Source: Patella vulgata
Lineage: Eukaryota; Mollusca; Gastropoda; Patellidae
Assembly (NCBI RefSeq): GCF_932274485.2
Contig: NC_065879.2
Location: forward strand, 18,774,591 to 18,838,590
Length of the DNA: 64,000 nucleotides
Direction of reading: 5' to 3'
The position numbers were made by a program, and so were the translations under genes. Of this stretch, positions 57,981 to 64,000 are shown in pieces (position 1 is the stretch's first letter; every line of letters starts with the position of its first letter). The notes under the pieces are model-generated. The model had not been told where the DNA came from. It made no database searches and saw nothing but the letters and a program-made list of their open reading frames with translations.

Positions 57981-58760
57981 ATTAAGGGTTCCGTTTGGGT
58001 GATGTAATTTATGTTTGCTTTCCTTCGAACGAATAGTGTAAATTCGGGCTGAGGCAGGCATCAAGCTGTGATTTTTATGTTTATTTGTGGAATTATTAGT
58101 TATATTAAGAGTTTCTAGTTATATTAAGGGTTCCATTTGGGTGATGTAAGATATGTTTGCTTTCCTTCGAACGAATAGTGTAAATTCAGGCTGAGGCAGG
58201 CATCAAGCCGTGATTTTTATGTTTATGTGTGGAATTATTAGTTCTAGTTTCTAGTTATATTAGGGGTTCCGTTTGGGTGATGTAAGATATGTTTGCTTTC
58301 CTTCGAACGAATAGTGTAAATTCGAGCTGAGGCGGGCATCAAGCCGTAATTTTTATGTTTATGTGTGGAATTATTAGTTCTAGTTTCTAGTTATATTAGG
58401 GGTTCCGTTTGGGTGATGTAAGATATGTTTGCTTTCCTTCGAACGAATAGTGTAAATTCGGGCTGAGGCAGGCATCAAGCTGTGATTTTTATGTTTATGT
58501 GTGGAATTATTAGTTCTAGTTTCTAGTTATATTAGGGGTTCCGTTTGGGTGATGTAAGATATGTTTGCTTTCCTTCGAACGAATAGTGTAAATTCGGGCT
58601 GAGGCAGGCATCAAGCCGTAATTTTTATGTTTATGTGTGGAATTATTAGTTCTAGTTTCTAGTTATATAGGGGTTCCGTTTGGGTGATGTAAGACATGTT
58701 TGCTTTCCTTCGAACGAATAATGTAAATTCGAGCTGAGGCGGGCATCAAGCCGTGATTTT
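57981..58760 (+). repeat. 136-bp minisatellite, about 5.7 copies
   Basis: The phrase ggttccgtttgggtgatgta recurs at about 57989, 58131, 58267, 58403, 58539 and 58674 (spacing 135-142). Units also share ccttcgaacgaatagtgtaa and aggcaggcatcaagc. Copies are 93-98% alike. The last unit runs straight into a TATACGCCCACATT repeat head. A partial unit lies left of Tc1 copy B (to 55569). Confidence 0.92.
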
Positions 58761-59689
58761 TATACGCCCACATTTTCATATTGTCGTCGCCCCTACAAAA
58801 AATCACATTTTTAGCTTGTGGACCCTATAGAGGTCACAATTTTTATACGCCCACATTTTCATGTGGACGTATTATGCGGTCGCCCCTGTCCGTCCGTCCA
58901 CAATTGTTTGTGGACTCTCTACAGCCACTACAGGTCACAATTCTTATCTGATTTTGACGAAACTTGAAATATAGGTTTATCCCCAAAAGATCTCGGCTGC
59001 TTTCGATATTGGCATGTATCTGATTTTGTTGAAACTTGAAATGTAAGTTTATAACCCAAAGATCTCTGTTCCTTTCGATATTCGCGCATATCGGACTGTA
59101 ATTGACTGAATTATGGCCCTTGATTGTACGTAAAATCGGGTTTTTAGCTTGTGGAACCTACAGAGGTCATAATTTAATATCCGATTGACTTTAAATTCAT
59201 ACTCTGTGTTTTAGGTCATGAGTCGAATCCTATTGATTTTCAACGATTTCCGATAATTACTGCCAGAGTTATGGCCCTTGATCACTTCAAAAAATCTTGT
59301 GGACGCTCTAGAGGCTAAAGTTAATATCCGATTGACTTTAAATTTATACACAGTGATTAAGGTCACGAGACAAAGAATCCTATTGATTTTCAATGATTTC
59401 CGATAATTACTGCCAAAGTTATGGCCCTTGATCACTTTGTGACACTCTAAAGGCTAAAGTTATCATCCGATTGACTTCAGTTTGATACACAAAGTTTAAG
59501 ATCTTGAGACGAACAAGTATATTGATTTTCAATGAATTTTTATGTCTTGAACAGCTAAATCCATGATATTAAAAGTTTTGTATACAAAACGTTAGCATGG
59601 GGCAGAACTTTATAAAAACAAACAACTTCTAATGGTTTTCTGATAATTACTTCATGAGTTGTTGCTCTTAATCAGATTTTAGTGTATTA
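58753..59689. repeat. TATACGCCCACATT dispersed repeat, several joined copies
   Basis: Heads at 58757 and 58846. The second continues as a near-palindrome (acgcccacattttcat / atgtggacgt) and cgcccctgtccgtccgtcca. Then come diverged blocks with aagatctcgg, tttcgatattgg and, at 59190-59480, two tandem copies of a 137-bp stretch (tattgattttcaa, cgataattactgcca). Non-coding. Confidence 0.75.
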
Positions 59690-60075
59690 TAAATGTTTCA
59701 TTACCGAAAAAAGTAAAAATATGCAACAACTCTTGTTGACTGCCCGGACGATTTAGCTGTTGTGGGTGTTTGTTTCGTTGCCTGGCAACCTATCTTTTGA
59801 ATTGTCAGATATCTCACAGTCTCATATAATAAATTTTGGTCTTCGAAGGAATTCCTAGTGAGCAGAAATTTGCTCGTGTATCTGTTATCACTCGTCACTT
59901 CAGTCAGTTATATAGAAGGATAACTCGCGTTTTCCTTTTGTGTTCGTAACTTCCTTTTGTTGAAACCTTGATTACGCATCTATCGCAGCAATGATCTCTG
60001 TGTTAAAAATATTTGGGACGTGTTTAACGATTTCTATCGCATATGTGATAATGACTGACCAATATTGTCCTTTAA
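59690..60075 (-). mobile_element. TTAA-type MITE, family R3, copy 2
   Basis: Reverse complement of 19071-19400: ends gactgaccaatattgtcctt at TTAA (60072-60075), with tgataactaacagatac-like and ttccttcgaagacc-like interior in inverse. The other end is less clear. Confidence 0.7.
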
Positions 60076-61606
60076 ACCCTACAAACGATTGGTGATTTGA
60101 AGGCAGCAATCACAGCAAAAATCAGGCAAATCCCCAAAGAGGAATGTGTTCGAGTAATTGACAATTTTGCGCGATGTATGCAAGTTTTCCTCCAACGCAG
60201 CGGAAGTCATTTGGAGCATATTTTGGAAAGAAACGGCTTTAATAGAAGCGACCAAGATAACCGAAACTTTGTCGAATGATCGTACACAGAGTGAAGTTTA
60301 AGTCCAGAAAATTTCAGTAAATTTTGGAAAGAACCGTATGCAAAACGACCAAGATAACTGAAACTTTGTTGAATGATCGTACACAGTTTCAAATTGTCAA
60401 TAAATTTGTTGGACCTTTGTAGGTTTTAATAAAAATTTTATGGGTTTTCTTTTTGTTTTTTTTTTTGGTGGGGGGGGGGGTGGTCACTCTGATCAAACTG
60501 ACAATGTATGTTTATAACCAAAAGATCTCTGTTTCTTTAAATATTTGCCCATATAGGGTCGTCACTTCCTATATATATATATATATATTTTTAGCTTGTC
60601 GACCCTTGTAAAAAAACATTCAAATATACCATCGTTCGTTACACTCTAATTACGGTTGAGTGCAAATCTCGATATTGGCGCGTAATGGAACGTAACTTTC
60701 TGGATTATGACCCCTGATTGTACGAAATATCACGTTTTAAATTGACCCTCTGGGGTTCGCCAATTTTTATATTATTTTCAAAACCGTTGAAATATATCAC
60801 CGTTACATAATAATTATGGTTGAGTCCAAATTTCGTGAAAATCCGACCGAAACTTTCGGTCCAATGGCCGCTTCCCTTTACACAAATAGTATAAAAGCAT
60901 CCGATTTAGATGAAAATTAAAACAAGTATCACTATTTCGTGGATGAGTTAAAATTTGGAGCGCATTGGTCCCCTGCCTTTTACACGAAGTGGAAATATGA
61001 ATGAAATTTGTAGACCTCCCAAGGCGACAATTTTTGTCCAATTGATAAGATCAAAGTTAAACTATGTGTTAAGGATCAAAAGTTCTTGGATGTGTTCGAC
61101 TTTGGTAAGCATTAGACCTTACATTCTAGAGCTATAGCCCCTGCTTTTTATGCAAAATTTGAAATATGCATGAATTTGTTGGGGAAACTCAACAAAAGTC
61201 TAGAAGTCTCACTTCGTCACTTCCATGTAAAAATGGTAGACCCCCCCCTCCACAATCAGGAATTGCTTACGCCAGCCAGCCCTGTGAGCTCTGTTGATTT
61301 TACCTGTTCTCCATACATTTTCTGCAAAGTATGGGCGTATCTTGCATGGCAACCGCTTGTTTCAGTTGGTCATAACTGATAGCAGTGAATTATTTGATGG
61401 GTAAAGGACATACGGAAAGAGTGAAAAAACTCTATCCCGACTAGAAGTCTAACTTCTATGTTAAAATCAAGCGTCGTTGTATCTAACCGCATAATTACTT
61501 GCGTGCAATAACCTGGAGCAAGGTGTACTTGCGACAAACAATACTGCGCCAGGCCTGATTATGCAATGAAGAAAGTATCATAATAAACCATTCTTATCTT
61601 TTGTAG
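60076..61606. repeat. Diverged dispersed repeats, no gene recognised
   Basis: 60249-60390 holds a tandem pair 98 bp apart (gaccaagataac, tgaatgatcgtacacag). A G run at 60471-60481 and (TA)n at 60571-60588. 60600-60870 matches the repeat at 1-470. 60950-61150 matches 21009-21232. The stretch before 61607 supplies the splice acceptor. Confidence 0.5.
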
Positions 61607-62038
61607 ATAGTTCACCAACGACAGCAGTACCCATGACGCAAGGATTATTTAAAGGATATACAAATGTTGTAAGACTTTGCCAGAGATGTATTGTTGTTCA
61701 TTTTACGCCACACGCTATTATTTGCAGTAATAGCACAAGAGGTGCTTACCATAGATATCGGTATTTCAACAGCAAGACACACAACTGTTCGGAAATCTTA
61801 GAATGTCCTACGTTTGAAAGTCAACCGGCATGCTGCCTTTCTATATTCGACCAAGAAGATGAAGTATGTGTTGAGACAGCCAGATCCCGTAAACTTCGAA
61901 GGTTTTCAAAATATTGTTTTGATTCCAACCCGTGGAAATGTAGCTTTTGGCCGGAACCCACCCTTACGGCTGGGATATTTATGGAGTGTAACTCATGGGA
62001 AGTTGCAGTGTTGGAATTCCAAATCTACTGTATAGACG
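61607..62038 (+). CDS. Internal exon of a cysteine-rich extracellular protein
   Basis: Acceptor cttttgtag/ATAG and donor GACG/GTGAGT. The exon is phase 1 at both ends and 432 nt (144 codons), the symmetric form typical of extracellular modules. Open throughout: a short Ser/Thr/Pro lead (DSSPTTAVP when the first base is supplied by the previous exon), then a domain with 12 cysteines (LCQRC, IIC, HNC, LEC, PACC, EVC, KYC, WKC, MEC, IYC). RYRYFNSKTHNC recalls the middle of Kunitz domains, but the cysteine spacing does not fit; the family is unrecognised. The preceding exon may be the signal-peptide exon at 48906 or 42898, whose phase matches. The gene should continue beyond the window. A start at the internal Met (61633) is less likely because the frame is open back to the acceptor. 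Confidence 0.6.
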
Positions 62039-62984
62039 GTGAGTAAATAAAGCAGTTAGCCGGTGGTATAATGATTCGTTTGCCATTATTTGCCTATTCC
62101 GTTACATCGGGGGTGTTCAAATCAAACCCATTTTGTGCCTTTACTGAAGGTACGTAGGCTACTGAAATATGCATTTATGGTGGATTGGGCGTGGCAGACC
62201 AATGGTGACATTTTACCTACTCACAAGTGGGTTCCAAGGAACAGCTTGACACACATTGTGTGCTTGTAAGTTAATCCACTGCTAGTATTGTCAAGAGTAC
62301 GTCTGATATCACTGACTTGTCATGAAAGAAGTCTCTGAAATGTTCTTTGTTTTATAAAAAGTTGTCTTAGCATCCGAGATCAATTTTTTGACCTTCTTGG
62401 ACTGTGTTTGGAATAGTTGTCTATCAACTTCAAGACCTGCTTTTACACATTTTCTTTCTGCTTTTCGTCTGAGATTTCTTTCAGAGTGAATGACATCAAT
62501 ATACCAGGTGTTTGGATGGTTACCTTTACTTTTGGGGGACTTTACAGGTGGCTAATTCCAGCGTGACAGACGGGACAGAAAGCTGACCAAGTAAAATGCC
62601 AAGCCCATTCTCCACAAAATGCTAAGGATAGAAGGGAATTTAAACATGGTATTTCCTAGCAAAGACCATATAGTATCATATAAAATATGAAACTTTTCTC
62701 AGTAAAATAATCTCTAGATGTCATTACATAAAGAATGAGCGTGACAGACGAGACATTGATTTACATCCATTTTTCAAAGGATTTATTCAAAACAAAAATT
62801 CTATCTCAGATCAAAATTAAACCAATTTGTGATAATGATATCATGTTTCCTATAAATTAAGAAATGTCTGGGACAAGGATGATACGATAGTAATAAGTTG
62901 AAAATGTACTGTCAGGGGTGAGTTTTCATGTGTGACAGACGGGACAAAGCCATTGTGAACATATTTGGACAAGATGACGAGGTG
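62039..62984. other. Putative intron with a dispersed 15-mer
   Basis: GTGACAGACGGGACA occurs at 62563, 62741 (one change) and 62932, 178 and 191 bases apart, without similarity between them. No exon recognised. Confidence 0.45.
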
Positions 62985-63176
62985 GATGGTCGAGTGGTAT
63001 AATGCATGCACTTTGGATCACAAGGTCTGTCATTGAGTCATATGAGGTTATTTCGATCCCAAGGTTGTACATGACAACTTCACTGGCCACAAGCCCACCA
63101 TCGTGGGTTTCCTCCGGGGCCTCTAGCTTCCCCCCACTGCTAAAAGCCCATATACATGTAATAATAATAATAACTA
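62985..63176 (+). mobile_element. SINE with ATA-microsatellite tail
   Basis: tRNA-like head tggatggtcgagtggtataa, B-box region ttatttcgatcccaaggttg, body gtgggtttcctccggggcct and ccccccactgctaaaagccc, then (ATA)n at 63160-63174. Confidence 0.75.
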
Positions 63177-63179
63177 GAA

Positions 63180-64000
63180 CTGCGATGCAGTAATGACAGG
63201 TTTCACTGGTGCCACGTTACCCTTGAACTTATGTCACTTCCGGTGCCAGTTACCCAGCAATATCAATTTCATTTATACATTTGTTACCATGTGTTACAAA
63301 TGTCAAAAAAGTGATCCTGACAAAATTTGTTACTAACTTACCGCTAAGTTAGCTGACTTTTTAATGGGAAATTTCTCGACAAAGGAAGATGCTAGAAGGA
63401 ATTTTTAGACATCTATATGATCGTATTGATCCAATCTATATATGTCCATTGGAATCAAATATCATAATGTTAAACAAATGATAAATATAACTCACTTCAA
63501 AGCAATTGTTTTGAAGGCTAATAATACAGTTTTTGCCAAAATTACATTTATACTTCCGGTGGTAATAAAATTGTTAAATTAATTCTATGAAATTATAAAT
63601 GGCATAAGACACTTTTATAGACCAAAACCTTGAAAAATGACTTGTAGAATATCGTCTATTTCTCTGCAACCAAACAAGTTAGAAACCATTTTGTGATATC
63701 TGTATGGTCGTATGGGTTCATTTTTTTTGTTGATTGGAATCAAATATCATAATTTTAAAAACATTACAAATCAGACTCATTTGAATAAAATATCTGTTTT
63801 GGGGGCCAAAAATACAGTTTTTGGCCAAATGACGTCATTTTCAGTGACAGTGAAAATGTTAAATTGGATTGGCCTAGTTAAAGGTGGCATGAGGCATCAC
63901 ATGGTAACAAAAATTGAAAATCGAACGATAATTGACTCTTTTACATTTAAAATAACGTGAAAAGTGTTGCATGCAAAATTGCCTATTTCTCGGCAACTGC
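63180..64000. repeat. About 300-bp tandem repeat, diverged, running off the window
   Basis: Blocks near 63370-63600 and 63655-63900 share ggaatcaaatatcataat, tatggtcgta-like and aatacagttttt wording. The marker ctatttctc(t/g)gcaac recurs at about 63656 and 63983. Copies differ by 20-30%. No gene recognised. Confidence 0.6.

Noticed and set aside
57981-58760. CRISPR-like array
   Set aside because: Units are contiguous 136-bp repeats without unique spacers, in a eukaryotic context.
59211-59435. Minus-strand ORF with internal repeat (YRKSLKINRI twice)
   Set aside because: Product of a 137-bp tandem duplication within a dispersed non-coding repeat.

Overview
This is eukaryotic, AT-rich, repeat-laden DNA. 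It is most likely from a mollusc, probably a gastropod. The evidence is an alpha-tubulin gene with an animal-type intron right after its start codon, several tRNA-derived SINEs, a CR1/L2-type LINE, Tc1-like, Ty3/Gypsy and BEL/Pao elements, and a dispersed repeat headed by TATACGCCCACATT. I recall such repeats from molluscan genomes. Species identity is inference; no database was searched.

Layout. 1-7230: repeats, including a 4.4-kb inverted-repeat block with a fold-back element at its core and a 32-bp minisatellite. 7840-18305: an alpha-tubulin gene on the + strand, with CCAAT, X-box and TATA-like promoter motifs, exon 1 holding only the ATG (8017-8019), an 8.2-kb intron full of transposons (including a second fold-back element), exon 2 (16178-16400), exon 3 (17105-18234) and a poly(A) signal. 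18306-23700: small non-autonomous transposons and inverted repeats. 23700-40590: a stack of nested elements. A broken Ty3/Gypsy element carries a Tc1-like insertion and a nearly whole young BEL/Pao element. The 3' LTR of the BEL/Pao element itself holds a hAT-like element and a solo LTR. A PHD-finger ORF follows. 40591-54349: a 6-kb unit repeated 2.3 times, carrying LINE remnants and a first exon that encodes a signal peptide. 54350-60075: a TATA promoter followed by three structured hairpins, a second Tc1-like copy with another element inside it, and a 136-bp minisatellite. 60076-64000: diverged repeats, a cysteine-rich exon (61607-62038) and a SINE.

Two host genes are supported. Alpha-tubulin is complete, and its X-box suggests control with the ciliary genes. 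The second is a candidate secreted or membrane-anchored cysteine-rich protein. Its signal-peptide exon (42898-42985, duplicated at 48906-48993) ends in phase 1, the same phase in which the exon at 61607 begins. The join is inferred, and the gene would continue past the window.

The most novel signal is at 55295-55497: three 35-nt hairpins with the same architecture (6-bp stem, 2x3 internal loop, 7-bp stem, 4-nt loop) and compensatory base changes, just downstream of a TATA box.
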